This document shows positions 53,773-62,738 of a stretch of 64,000 bases of DNA, piece by piece (position 1 is the first letter of the stretch; every line of letters starts with the position of its first letter). The notes beneath the pieces were generated by a model. That model was not told the origin of the DNA. It searched no databases and worked only from the letters and a program-made list of their open reading frames with translations. This DNA comes from Pseudarthrobacter sp. NamE5. Lineage in GTDB: Bacteria; Actinomycetota; Actinomycetes; Actinomycetales; Micrococcaceae. The stretch spans positions 1 through 64,000 of the forward strand of contig NZ_VAHO01000005.1 in the NCBI RefSeq assembly GCF_005796225.1, in the 5' to 3' direction. Both the position numbers and the translations under genes were made by a program.

Positions 53773-56700
53773 TGTTGGCTCATCTCTGTTGCTTGATTCC
53801 AGAAGGGTTCCCAGTCATACTCAACGCGAGCTGCGCGAGGGTCGAGGGGTTGTGTTATTGGGCGGCGTAGATATCTGACACTGGTCGAATCGTCGGCGGC
53901 CACCTGAACAAGCGCCAAAACAGAATGGCTGCCCTTGTTAAGTGCCGTGACCGCCTCTTGACGGGTCAGAACAAAGGTTCTTCCGCCAAGGACCCGTCCC
54001 TTCACTTCAATGAAGTCGAGGCCGTTACCTGTATCAGATTCAATGTCATATCCGGGGTTGTTGTGATGCATTTCTGTAGGACGATGGCCCAACGCTCGTT
54101 CAACTCGGAGTGCTGCATCAACCGCTAGTCGTTCGACTCGCGTAGTTTCCTTTGCCCGTGCGTCTGCACCCTGGGGATCGATTTGGGCGTCCAACCAACC
54201 CTGAGTTATGACCAAGCAGGCGCCGGTTACCCGGGGAGGCCGGACTGAAATATCGCCTTCCTTCCGCAGGTCATCTAGACGGCGGTCTAGGCGACGGGCG
54301 AGGCTTTCTGCCCGATCACGCATCTGTGATGCGGGCAGTCTCGTTCTCTTACCGGCGCGTTCCTGCTCGTTGAGCTCGAAGGCACGTTGGTCCCAGTAGT
54401 TGATTTCGCGCGTAAGCCGCTCCCGGACTAGACGCTTGGTTTTTTCAACTCGGGCAAGCGTGCGCTGAGTGACATCTTCTGCATGCTTGCGGGCGATGGT
54501 GACGGATGCTTGACGGATGACCCTTGCGTCTAGATCCGATGATTGTGCCCACGGCTCTGCCAATACCTTTTTAGCCAGTTGGCGCTCCCCACCATCCGCC
54601 GGCTCGAAGTTCGGGATTGGAGAGCCGTCCAACGGCGTAATTGTCCCGTCTGGGTCTGATCGAACGTATTGGGCGCGTCTAGAAACGACTAGCGGCTGAC
54701 CATCTCGTCCCGTCCTGCCGTCTGTGACGTCATGCTCTAACAAGCTGATGACATAAGGCTGGACAGCAAGATCCGATCGATCAACAAGGATGGCACCACG
54801 CTGCAGAGCCTCATGGTGCCGGTCTGAAACAACACTCATCGTTGCAGACATCAGTGGATGCCCTGGGTGAAGCAGCGTGGCAACGTGGTTATTGCCCTCG
54901 ACCTTGACGTATTGCGGATCAAAAGCCACCCGGTGATACGCATCCACGACCGGCTGACCGTAACCTGTGACTCGATCGCGTTCCTTGATTTCCCCGGGGA
55001 CACGTTTTATCTCAAAGCGGTGATTCTCACGCATTCGGAGCGAGCCACCCGCATCAGCGAATGCCTTGTGGAAGAAGGCCTCCACATGGTGTGGCTGGAG
55101 ACGAGCTGCTTCTGCCCGCTCCATTTGTCGCCTCACCTCGTTCACTTCGGATTGTTCCATCTGCGACGGAACGAGTTGGCTGGCACTCAGCAGTTCTGGT
55201 ATGCCTTCGGAAATTTTCGGATCGACTACCTCCGTGAGATACCGCTGCCGTTCGGGCGCGTTTGCCTCTTTAATGGCGGCAATCATCAGATCACGAAGGG
55301 CATTCCCTTGGAAGAGCTGACCGAGTACGTCATAGACACGTCCACCTAAAGTAGCCCGTTGCTCATCGAGCTTCTCCAAGAGACGTCCGTAAACGTCACC
55401 CTCCCGTGTATCTTCCGCTACTAGTGACCACATGAAGCAGGTGTTGGGTTGGCCGATTCGGTGAACTCGTCCGAATCGCTGCTCTATCCGGTTGGGGTTC
55501 CATGGAAGGTCGTAGTTGATCAACAAGTGTGCGTTTTTGTGGAGGTTTACGCCTTCACCGGCAGCGTCCGTGGCGATCAGGAATATGCAACGTTCATTCT
55601 GTTCGAACGTCTCCTTTGCCTTTTTGCGGTCTTCACGCTTCGTTCCGCCATGTATGGTGATGACAGCGTCGTCTCGGCCGAGGTGTTGAGTAAGACGGGA
55701 GACCAGATCATTCAGCGTGTCTTTATGTTCGGTGAAAATGATGACCTTACGGCGTGCGCCCGTGTCATCACGCATTTCTTCGTTGTCGTCGAGCGTCTCC
55801 CGTAGGGCGTTCCACTTGGCATAGGTGGGGGAGGACTTCACTGCCAGAGACTGGCTAAGCAGGCGGTCTAGGACGGCAATCTCAGTTTTGAGCTCCTCGG
55901 GAGTACGGGCGGCGGTGGCACCAGCCACTGCCCGATCTTCCAATGCTTCGCGTTCTTCGTCTGTCAGCTCTTCGAAGTCGTCCACATCGACCACATCAAC
56001 ATCGTCACTGATCCTCTTGGAGAGCAGTTGTGCATCTTCAAGCTCTGACTCCAGCCTCCGGCGACGTCTTTCTAGGGAACGGTGGATAGCGGCGGGCGAC
56101 GAAGCAAGCCGGCGTTGAAGCGTGGTCAGAGCGAAGCCGACCGCAGTGCGGCGCCGATTGTCACCTTCGATTGCGTCAGCACGGTTCATTTCCTCACGGA
56201 CATAGCTGGTGACAGCAGCGTAAAGATTCTTCTCCGCGGCCGTCAGCTCATACTGAACCGTGAATGCAAAGCGTTCTGGAAATAGGCGCTTGCCCTCGAA
56301 TGTCAGAAGTTCCTCTTTGACCAGGCGTCGCATTAGGTCTGACACGTCGACTCTGCGAGTACCCTCCCGTGCCACCCCCTCAAAGCGGTCAGAATCGAGA
56401 AGGGCCATGAAGAGTTGGAACTGCTCTTCCTTCCCGGAGTGCGGGGTCGCTGTCATGAGAAGGAGATTTCGGGTGTGCTGCCCAATCTCTTCGGCCATTT
56501 GATAGCGCTTAGTTTTCCTCACTTCGCTGCCCCAGACGGAGGCAGACATCTTGTGCGCCTCGTCGAAAATGACTAGATCCCAGTCGATTTGGCAGGCCTT
56601 TTCGAGGATGCCTTCGCTGTTGCGGGCAAGCATGTCCAGGCGTGCGAGCCAGAGGCCCCCACGGGCGAATGGGTTGCTTTCATTAAGTACTTTGTCCCGC

Positions 56701-57260
56701 GTCAGCATTTCGAACTCTAGGCCGAATTTCTCCCGCATTTCCTCGTCCCACTGATCGACGAGTACACCTGGGGATACCACCAACACGTTCGCGGCGTCGC
56801 CCCTCAGAAGAAGTTCCTTCATTAGTAGGCCGGCCATAACGGTCTTGCCGGCTCCAGGGTCGTCAGCAAGCACGTACCGGAGGGGCTGTTTCTCCAGCAT
56901 GATTCCATAGACCGCCCGGAGCTGATGGGGCAGGGGCTGAACATCGCTCGTCCCGAGGGCCGCCAAGGGATCGAACAGATAGGCCAAACGCATGCGCCTT
57001 GCTTCGGCCGCAAGTAGAAAGGCATTCGGCTCCGCGTCGAAGCTGAAGGCAATCCCGGGTTTGACGCTGCGCAGATGATCCATTGCGTTTGCAAAGACGA
57101 TCTTCTCTACGAGTCCAGCCGCCGTTCTGAACGCCACGTTGGCTGAATCATCAGTAAGATGCTCTACCGCGACAATCTTCGCTGGCTCCTGCCCAGCCAG
57201 TCCTATTACGGTGGCGCCCACCTGGAGAACATCGAAGATCGAATTCCGAGGGTCAGTCAT
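53769..57260 (-). CDS. SNF2-like helicase with C-terminal DUF3883
   Basis: The 1163-residue protein has Walker A YVLADDPGAGKTVMAG (133-140), DLVIFDEAHKMSA (DEAH at 233-236), LLLMTATPHSGK, and a helicase C domain with HLLINYDLPWNPNRIEQRFG and RVHRIGQ, as in SNF2/DrmD-type proteins. The C-terminal DUF3883 region shows MHHNNPGYDIESDTGNG and LDFIEVKGRVLGG, a GYD...EVK arrangement like PD-(D/E)xK nucleases. It overlaps the upstream HTH gene and the downstream methylase gene by four bases each. It probably translocates on DNA and may cut it. Confidence 0.92.
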   Translation of the reverse strand: MTDPRNSIFDVLQVGATVIGLAGQEPAKIVAVEHLTDDSANVAFRTAAGLVEKIVFANAMDHLRSVKPGIAFSFDAEPNAFLLAAEARRMRLAYLFDPLAALGTSDVQPLPHQLRAVYGIMLEKQPLRYVLADDPGAGKTVMAGLLMKELLLRGDAANVLVVSPGVLVDQWDEEMREKFGLEFEMLTRDKVLNESNPFARGGLWLARLDMLARNSEGILEKACQIDWDLVIFDEAHKMSASVWGSEVRKTKRYQMAEEIGQHTRNLLLMTATPHSGKEEQFQLFMALLDSDRFEGVAREGTRRVDVSDLMRRLVKEELLTFEGKRLFPERFAFTVQYELTAAEKNLYAAVTSYVREEMNRADAIEGDNRRRTAVGFALTTLQRRLASSPAAIHRSLERRRRRLESELEDAQLLSKRISDDVDVVDVDDFEELTDEEREALEDRAVAGATAARTPEELKTEIAVLDRLLSQSLAVKSSPTYAKWNALRETLDDNEEMRDDTGARRKVIIFTEHKDTLNDLVSRLTQHLGRDDAVITIHGGTKREDRKKAKETFEQNERCIFLIATDAAGEGVNLHKNAHLLINYDLPWNPNRIEQRFGRVHRIGQPNTCFMWSLVAEDTREGDVYGRLLEKLDEQRATLGGRVYDVLGQLFQGNALRDLMIAAIKEANAPERQRYLTEVVDPKISEGIPELLSASQLVPSQMEQSEVNEVRRQMERAEAARLQPHHVEAFFHKAFADAGGSLRMRENHRFEIKRVPGEIKERDRVTGYGQPVVDAYHRVAFDPQYVKVEGNNHVATLLHPGHPLMSATMSVVSDRHHEALQRGAILVDRSDLAVQPYVISLLEHDVTDGRTGRDGQPLVVSRRAQYVRSDPDGTITPLDGSPIPNFEPADGGERQLAKKVLAEPWAQSSDLDARVIRQASVTIARKHAEDVTQRTLARVEKTKRLVRERLTREINYWDQRAFELNEQERAGKRTRLPASQMRDRAESLARRLDRRLDDLRKEGDISVRPPRVTGACLVITQGWLDAQIDPQGADARAKETTRVERLAVDAALRVERALGHRPTEMHHNNPGYDIESDTGNGLDFIEVKGRVLGGRTFVLTRQEAVTALNKGSHSVLALVQVAADDSTSVRYLRRPITQPLDPRAARVEYDWEPFWNQATEMSQQ

Positions 57261-57496
57261 GAGGGCTCCGTACTTCCATCGTCAATTGCTGCACCGCCGC
57301 TATGGACCCATTCATCAATCTCGCTGACCTGAAACTTCCACAGTCGGCCAATCTTGTGGGCCGGTATGCCTTTCTCGGCTATCCATACATAGACGGTGTC
57401 CTTGGCGACGCCGAGGTGAGTCGCCACGTCGTCCGCCGATAGCCAGGGCTCAGTCAAAGCGAAACCTTCCAATATAGTCGTCCTATCAACTCCCAC
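57257..57496 (-). CDS. Excisionase-like HTH protein of the helicase operon
   Basis: The frame is 79 codons from GTG 57496. GGAAGG lies six bases before an in-frame TTG at 57457, so a 66-residue product is equally likely. WLSADDVATHLGVAKDTVYV followed by WIAEKGIPAHKIGRLWKF is a clear HTH_17/MerR-like winged helix as in excisionases and BldC proteins. It is translationally coupled to the helicase gene by ATGA. It is probably the operon's transcriptional regulator rather than a recombination factor, since no integrase is present. Confidence 0.82.
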   Translation of the reverse strand: MGVDRTTILEGFALTEPWLSADDVATHLGVAKDTVYVWIAEKGIPAHKIGRLWKFQVSEIDEWVHSGGAAIDDGSTEPS

Positions 57497-57664
57497 CCTA
57501 AATGCTCACAGGGTTAGGCCGGGTATCGTCCGCTCTTCCTGTCTGTACGGGTTAGTTTTACCGCTTGGCCGGGGACAAGACGAAAGAAACCCGTGCAAGG
57601 AAGCGGGCAGCTCAGACCGGGGTTTAATGACGCGGGTGCAGCGTTACTGGCGTGGCCAGAGTCC

Positions 57665-59449
57665 CTACCAGCGCTCCAACCCGGCCAGGACGGAGTCCAG
57701 TTCATCTAACTTTGTGGCAAATAAATCTGGCTCCCCGTCAGGTGATGGTGACCAGTTCCAGGCCTGGTGGTCGCCGTGCAGCTCAAAGTCTTTTCGCCAG
57801 GCGTTCTTATCTCTTGAAATCCTCGTACGGGCTGCATGGAGATACTTCCCGGCTGAGGGCCTACTGCGTTCGTTGGTAAGGAACGCGTGGGCCAGGGCCA
57901 TACGGTATTCGGCCTGGCAGAAAGCCCGCTTAAAGTCGTCGCCAGACCCGATCAGGTGGCCGATCAGCTCTTGCATGTCGTTCGCGATCAATTCGCTTTG
58001 AGGGTAGATCCACGAACTTCCGTTCCAACGTGGTGCTGCTTTCGCCAGGTTGTAGTCAACAACGATCTCGTCTTGCAGTGCCATGAAGGCGGGTTCAGGA
58101 TCGCGCTGAGAGTACGCGTCCTTCCACTTCGGCTCAGTTGCCGCACGGATGAACACATCCTCCCTTTCTTCGGTGACAGCAATCATGGCGACGGCCCGAA
58201 GGGCAAGGAGGGCTGGGTAGTGCGCGAGGTTGTACCACGCCTCTGAATACGAAGAAACCGGCAGCCTGACCTTCAACAGCTGTTGAATTGCCCACACCCA
58301 AAGATCGGCGTGGATGCGGTCCCGATCAAGCGCTACGCCGGAAGCAATGAGACGCACCAGTGTCTGAGAGCTACTACGGAGAGATATACATTCGTTGTCG
58401 AAAACGGCTGCATAGTCCCCGGAAGGACCCGTCACTCCGCGCTCGCGGATGTATGCGGCGATGGGGCTGATTTCGGCTGCGAGGAGCTCTCGGATTTCAA
58501 TGTAGGACTCTCTATAGGGCAGGAGTCTTTTTAGGCGGGCGATGGCCATGTCTTCGGTCAGTTCTGGCGTCGCCAGGGCATCCAGCGAATCGAGGCGCTG
58601 TTGCAGGTCTGGAAAGAATTCATCTGCTGTGACATTACTGATGACGGCGCCCGCATGTTGTTCGATCAGGGCGCCGGCGGCAGACCCTAGCCCGTACAAG
58701 GTGGACCAGTACAAGGGATAGCGCCGGCTCTGCCGGCCTTCGAGAGCTTCCACCAGAGCTGTGTCCCAGTCCGCCGACCATCCGTTGATGATCAGACCAA
58801 AGTTCTCGATAACCTCTTGCAGGATTTGGTGGGTGGAGGGCCCGTAATCGGTAAGCTCGGCAAGCGTGTTCTTTTGGTCAAGAGACTTGTAATCGCCGTG
58901 GAGCTTGATAATGGTGCACCCGGCATGATGGAGAGGCTTGCGTGCTTTTATCGCGTTTTCGGTTGACAGCACCTGATAAGGAACAGATGCCTGGTCTAGC
59001 GCCTGCTCAATAAGGCTATCGAAATTGGTCGTAAGGATGACTCGGATGGCTCCTCGGCGGACGAGTTCCGCGATCCCGTGGTGCGCCCGGCTTGGCACCT
59101 TGCGATTATCAGCCCGGTCTTCATCCGTGGGCTCGAAGTATCCGTGCAGGAGCGCACTACGCGCGGCAGCCGTTGGGCCTAGGGATTCAAGGAGCCCAGA
59201 GTAGCCAAGTTCATTGCCATCGCCGTGCTTTGCCCACCATGCATCTATTTCTGCATCACCGGCGTCTGTGCTAATTGGGGCGCCAGCCGCCGCCGCCGCT
59301 TGCCGCACAAGATCCTTGATGACGCCCCACCCCGTGGGGATGCCGGCACCCGTAGATGTTCCGGAGCCGATAAGAAGGGCATAAACGCCCGGCTGAGCAT
59401 GCAGGGAGAGCGCAAGGCTAATACGGGGGTCGATGGTGCGATGAGTCAT
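57665..59449 (-). CDS. SIR2-domain (NADase-like) protein with large helical C-terminus
   Basis: The 594-residue protein has a SIR2-like Rossmann domain: YALLIGSGTSTGAGIPTGWG (NAD binding), VILTTNFDSLIEQALDQ (with the Asn-Phe-Asp of SIR2 defence NADases) and CTIIKLHGDYKSL (catalytic His region), then DYGPSTHQILQEV and LIINGWSADWDTAL. Zinc-binding cysteines of deacetylase sirtuins are absent, which favours NAD hydrolysis. The remaining 300 residues are helical. It is on the same strand as, and 168 bases upstream of, the HTH-helicase-methylase-ATPase genes and could be their toxic effector or an independent module. Confidence 0.87.
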   Translation of the reverse strand: MTHRTIDPRISLALSLHAQPGVYALLIGSGTSTGAGIPTGWGVIKDLVRQAAAAAGAPISTDAGDAEIDAWWAKHGDGNELGYSGLLESLGPTAAARSALLHGYFEPTDEDRADNRKVPSRAHHGIAELVRRGAIRVILTTNFDSLIEQALDQASVPYQVLSTENAIKARKPLHHAGCTIIKLHGDYKSLDQKNTLAELTDYGPSTHQILQEVIENFGLIINGWSADWDTALVEALEGRQSRRYPLYWSTLYGLGSAAGALIEQHAGAVISNVTADEFFPDLQQRLDSLDALATPELTEDMAIARLKRLLPYRESYIEIRELLAAEISPIAAYIRERGVTGPSGDYAAVFDNECISLRSSSQTLVRLIASGVALDRDRIHADLWVWAIQQLLKVRLPVSSYSEAWYNLAHYPALLALRAVAMIAVTEEREDVFIRAATEPKWKDAYSQRDPEPAFMALQDEIVVDYNLAKAAPRWNGSSWIYPQSELIANDMQELIGHLIGSGDDFKRAFCQAEYRMALAHAFLTNERSRPSAGKYLHAARTRISRDKNAWRKDFELHGDHQAWNWSPSPDGEPDLFATKLDELDSVLAGLERW

Positions 59450-59909
59450 AGTGCCACAATAGCCAAGCTACCGACATGGCCTCTGGTGGCCTCGTGGTGC
59501 CGTCGGCTGCTGTCGGGGTTTTCTGCCTGGTCTACTACTGTTCGTTGGCTTGTCCAGCGATATTTGCGGTTGTTCCGTCGTGCAGCTGGGCCTCCTGGCG
59601 CCGGAGCCTGTCCATACTGGTCAGCTCGCGGCCACGGCCCGGCTGCAAAGCCGCCGGCATGAATGCAAGCAGTGTTTGGGTTGTTAGTTTTCGATGGGCT
59701 GGCGGCGGCTGCGAATGTTCCTGGGGGAGTGGGCCCGCTTTCGCGGGTGCCCTTTGGTTTTCGTGGAGCTTGTTTCGGCTGGTGGCGTTCCCTGGCTATC
59801 GTTCTGCCTCAGGCTGCTGGCAGCTGGGCTGTCCGGCGGCTATCACCAAAGCGGAACTACCCGCCAGGGCGTGCCACGGACACAAGAGAATCGCGAACTG
59901 AGGGGCATT
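59450..59909. other. Region with no identifiable gene; one hairpin
   Basis: About 460 bases with several overlapping frames of GC-rich composition but no motif or SD. A bulged hairpin at 59731-59752 (GGGCCCGC TTTC GCGGGTGCCC) may be a terminator. The region probably contains the promoter of the SIR2 gene near 59450 and marks the right flank of the island. Confidence 0.4.
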
Positions 59910-60368
59910 GTGAAGCCGGTCATCCTGCTCGACATTGACGAATCCATAATCCTTCGGTGTGCCCGAACAGCGGCGGTGACCGGCCACTGTTGTGGCCCTC
60001 AAATGAGAAGTGCGCCCTGTCCACCTGGCCTACGGATGTAGCGGCCGGCCTGGAGGCGCAGTTGGAGCTCGTCACGGATCAGCTCACTGATCACCATGGT
60101 GTTCGGCATGCTGACGCCGGCGCCCCGATACCGAAACCGCGGACCTGCAGCGCTGGCTGGGCAGGAGAGATGTCACCGTCGCCGGGGACGCCGACTGGGA
60201 CTCCGTGGTGCGGGTCGATGACATGACAGGACGCGATGCCAAGGCATGGGGCGAGGAGCATGCCCAGCCCGTCCACCTGAAGCAGCGCGATCCGGACCTT
60301 GGCTTTACCGGGACGCACGTGGAGCGAGCCGAGAAGTTTCTCACACACATAGGATGGCCGAGTGACTG
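59910..60368 (+). pseudogene. HAD-like hydrolase pseudogene
   Basis: GTG at 59910, after AGGGG, opens VKPVILLDIDESI, the N-terminal DxD motif of HAD-type proteins. Near 59957 the frame shifts to NSGGDRPLLWPSNEKCALST and STWPTDVAAGLEAQLELVTD. Near 60115 it shifts again to TADLQRWLGRRDVTVAGDAD and SVVRVDDMTGRDAKAWGEEH, ending at a TGA at 60366-60368. An internal segment is also missing relative to a normal protein. The product cannot be made in one piece. Its end overlaps the start of the BldC-like gene. Confidence 0.7.
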
Positions 60369-60613
60369 ATGAATCCATGCGCCGCTTCCTGACTCCCACC
60401 CAGGTAGCCGAAGAGCTGAACGTGAAGCCAAACCAGATCCACGCACTGATCAAGATCGGTGAGCTGCGGGCTTTTCAGGTTGGTGGCCGCGGCATGTGGC
60501 GCATTGGGCGGCAAGACGTCGAGGACTACATCGCCGAAGCCTACCGGCGCACCGCTGAACGGATCGCCCGTGGAGAGATCGAGGACGCAGGGCCGGACGG
60601 CGAGGAGGCGTAG
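60362..60613 (+). CDS. BldC/excisionase-like HTH protein
   Basis: The 83-residue protein starts at GTG 60362 and has a MerR-type winged HTH: RRFLTPTQVAEELNVKPNQI then HALIKIGELRAFQVGGRGMW and RIGRQDVEDYIAEAYRR. This is the arrangement of BldC and similar small actinobacterial DNA-binding proteins. The acidic C-terminus is probably disordered. It is the same class as the HTH at 57257 but clearly a different sequence. It may be a general developmental or metabolic regulator. Confidence 0.82.
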   Translation: MTDESMRRFLTPTQVAEELNVKPNQIHALIKIGELRAFQVGGRGMWRIGRQDVEDYIAEAYRRTAERIARGEIEDAGPDGEEA

Positions 60614-60744
60614 CGGTACCGTGGGGGGTCACCCCAAGACTTTCACAAACAAGCCGGTACACTGCTTCGGCGTTCCCGACCGTCGATTTCCATGGCGCCG
60701 GATCCGGGCGCTCACGATCCGGTTTAGGAAGTAGAGAATCCAGC

Positions 60745-61145
60745 AGAGGGCCCTCGCAGTCGGCTAGTTCTTGGAAAGTGTTGATGTCCGGCGTCGTGAC
60801 TGACAGCTTCTGGAAGCCGCGCAGCTCGTGCGCCAACAAATTCGCGGCGGAGCCGGCGTCGAGGAGGATGTTCTCCCCGGGCCGGATCACTGACGACGCC
60901 CAGCGCGCGATCGCGTGTTTTTGCTCGAACGCCTCCCTGGTGAGGCTGCCGCAGTGACGCCTCCGAGCCTGCGGCCAGCGCCACCGCACCTCCGTGCCAG
61001 CCTCCCCTGGGATTCAGCAGCGAAGGTGATGGCGGATGGTGGACGCCGTCACCTCGAATCGGGCCGACAGTTCCTTCACGCAGGCCAGGCCGGTGGTCAG
61101 GGCAAGGTGGTAAATCTCCTCGCGCCGCGCATTTGCGGACAGCAA
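60745..61145 (-). pseudogene. DeoR-family regulator pseudogene
   Basis: On the reverse strand a frame from TTG 61145 encodes the DeoR HTH (RREEIYHLALTTGLACVKEL, then ARFEVTASTIRHHLRC) and ends in a stop. In another frame the ligand domain follows as KHAIARWASSVIRPGENILL, DAGSAANLLAHELRGFQ and LSVTTPDINTFQEL, and then breaks off. The usual stretch between wing and sensor domain is missing. It lies downstream of ribokinase and GNAT genes on the same strand, where a DeoR sugar regulator would be expected. Confidence 0.7.
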
Positions 61146-61205
61146 ACCCGGTCTCCTAGCGGTGGCGGTCGTAGCCTGCAAGTTCGGGCAGGGGTTTCAA
61201 CACGT

Positions 61206-61724
61206 TCAGCCTCGGAGCTCCAGCCGGAACACCCACAACAGCACGTTCTCGCCGGGCACGTACCAGTCCCGCTCCGGCGCCCGGCGGAAGCCCAAGGACT
61301 CGTAGAGGGCGTGGGCCCGCTCCATGAACGTGGCGCTGGTGATGCTGATCGCCTCGATGCCGGGCACTTGCCGGGCGTGCTCCACGATCTTGCGCACTAC
61401 GGCCCGTCCCACTCCGCCGCCCTGCTGAGCCGGGTCCACCGCCAGCATCCGGAACTCCAGCTCCCCGTCCTGCGCGATCTCGCTGTACGGCTGGCCGGCG
61501 AATGTCAGCGTCACCGCCGCAACCACCTTCCCGGCGGTCTGCGCCACCCACACCTCGGCATGTTCGACGCGGTGCTCCACATCCTCCAGCACACTCATGT
61601 ACGGATGATTGTCGGTGAAGTGCCCGGCCCGGAGGTAGGCGTCGCGGGTGATGCGCCGGACCTCCGGAAAGTCCCCCGGCACCGCCCGCCGGAAGGTGAC
61701 AGTCAACGGCAAAGTGACAGTCAC
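61206..61724 (-). CDS. GNAT-family N-acetyltransferase
   Basis: The 172-residue cytoplasmic protein has the GNAT fold: VTFRRAVPGDFPEVRRITRD at the start, FRMLAVDPAQQGGGVGRAVV with the acetyl-CoA-binding Q/RxxGxG/A loop, and ALYESLGFRRAPERDWYV at the C-terminus. The substrate is unknown. Its start overlaps the ribokinase stop by four bases, so the genes are cotranscribed. Confidence 0.9.
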   Translation of the reverse strand: MTVTLPLTVTFRRAVPGDFPEVRRITRDAYLRAGHFTDNHPYMSVLEDVEHRVEHAEVWVAQTAGKVVAAVTLTFAGQPYSEIAQDGELEFRMLAVDPAQQGGGVGRAVVRKIVEHARQVPGIEAISITSATFMERAHALYESLGFRRAPERDWYVPGENVLLWVFRLELRG

Positions 61725-62590
61725 GAGGAAGCGCCCGAAGCAGCAGCAGCCCGCTCCACGTAGTGGCCCAGGTGTGCCAAATCAGGCTGCGACGACGGAT
61801 CACCCACGGCATCGGCACCCACGGCATTAGCCACGGCCAGGGCACGTGTGTAGTCCAGCCCGCTCCGCAGTGCCAGGACCAGGGCGGCGCAGAAGGCGTC
61901 GCCGGCACCGACGGTGTTCGCCACCGTCACCGCCTCGGATGGAGCCTCTGCTACCTTGCGGCCATGCTCGAACATGGCCGAGCCGTCCTTGCCGTAGGTC
62001 ACCGCCACGAGCTTCGCCTCGGCGAGGGCCGGGATGAGGGCGTACTCGCTCTCGTTGACGATCACCAGGTCGCACCTCTCCAGCAGCTTCGCCGGCAGGT
62101 CCATGGCCGGCGCGGCGTTCAGCACAAAGAAGCCCTGCGCCTTCCGCGAAGCCTGGAGCACCACGTCCAGGCCGACCTCCAGCTGGCACAGCACCGTCTC
62201 CTCGGGGCCGAACTCCACCCCGTCCAGCGACAGGTGCGAGTTGGCCCCCGGACACACCACGATCTGGTTCTCGCCGTCGCGGTCCACCACGATCAGCGCC
62301 GTCCCGGTCGGCTGGGGAAGGACGGCCACGTCGGACGTATCCACACCGGCAGCAGCCAGAGCATCGAGCATCCGCTGCCCGGACGCGTCGTTCCCGACGG
62401 CCCCGACCATCCGGGCGCTGCCCCCCAGGCGTGCCGCGGCCGCGGCCTGGTTGGCGCCCTTGCCGCCGGGCTGTTCGGACAGGACGGCGCCGCCGATGGT
62501 TTCGCCCGCCGTCGGAAGCCGTTCGGCGGTGGCGATCAGGTCCAGGTTGATGCTGCCGACCACAGTGACAGCAGGACGTGTTGTGTTCAT
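61721..62590 (-). CDS. rbsK: Ribokinase (PfkB family)
   Basis: The 289-residue protein carries both PfkB signatures: EQPGGKGANQAAAAARLGG (residues about 39-57, substrate side) and ANTVGAGDAFCAALVLALRS (ATP/anion hole with the catalytic Asp in GAGD). GSINLDLIATAERLPTAGET at the N-terminus is typical of ribokinase. It phosphorylates D-ribose to ribose 5-phosphate with ATP. It is followed by the GNAT gene and a DeoR pseudogene and is divergent from an MFS transporter that may import the sugar or nucleoside. Confidence 0.92.
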   Translation of the reverse strand: MNTTRPAVTVVGSINLDLIATAERLPTAGETIGGAVLSEQPGGKGANQAAAAARLGGSARMVGAVGNDASGQRMLDALAAAGVDTSDVAVLPQPTGTALIVVDRDGENQIVVCPGANSHLSLDGVEFGPEETVLCQLEVGLDVVLQASRKAQGFFVLNAAPAMDLPAKLLERCDLVIVNESEYALIPALAEAKLVAVTYGKDGSAMFEHGRKVAEAPSEAVTVANTVGAGDAFCAALVLALRSGLDYTRALAVANAVGADAVGDPSSQPDLAHLGHYVERAAAASGASS

Positions 62591-62676
62591 GGGAAAACTC
62601 TCTCAGGGGGGAGGGCCGGAAGCGGCCGGGCTTTCGAAAAAGTGTAGCGCAAGGTTGTACTTGTGAGTCATACATG

Positions 62677-62689
62677 GTTGTATAACAAC
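62677..62689. promoter_or_regulatory. Perfect palindrome GTTGTATAACAAC between rbsK and the MFS gene
   Basis: GTTGT (62677-62681) and ACAAC (62685-62689) flank ATA in the 148-base divergent region; a related half site GGTTGTAC occurs at about 62653. The sequence resembles GntR- or LacI-class operators and probably controls both divergent genes. Confidence 0.5.
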
Positions 62690-62738
62690 TCGACGCCACG
62701 AAAGATGATCCCCTTCTGCTCGAACAAAGGAGTTTGAT

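Noticed and set aside
57257..57496. Considered as a phage or plasmid excisionase
   Set aside because: No integrase or attachment repeats were found, and the gene is translationally coupled to the helicase.
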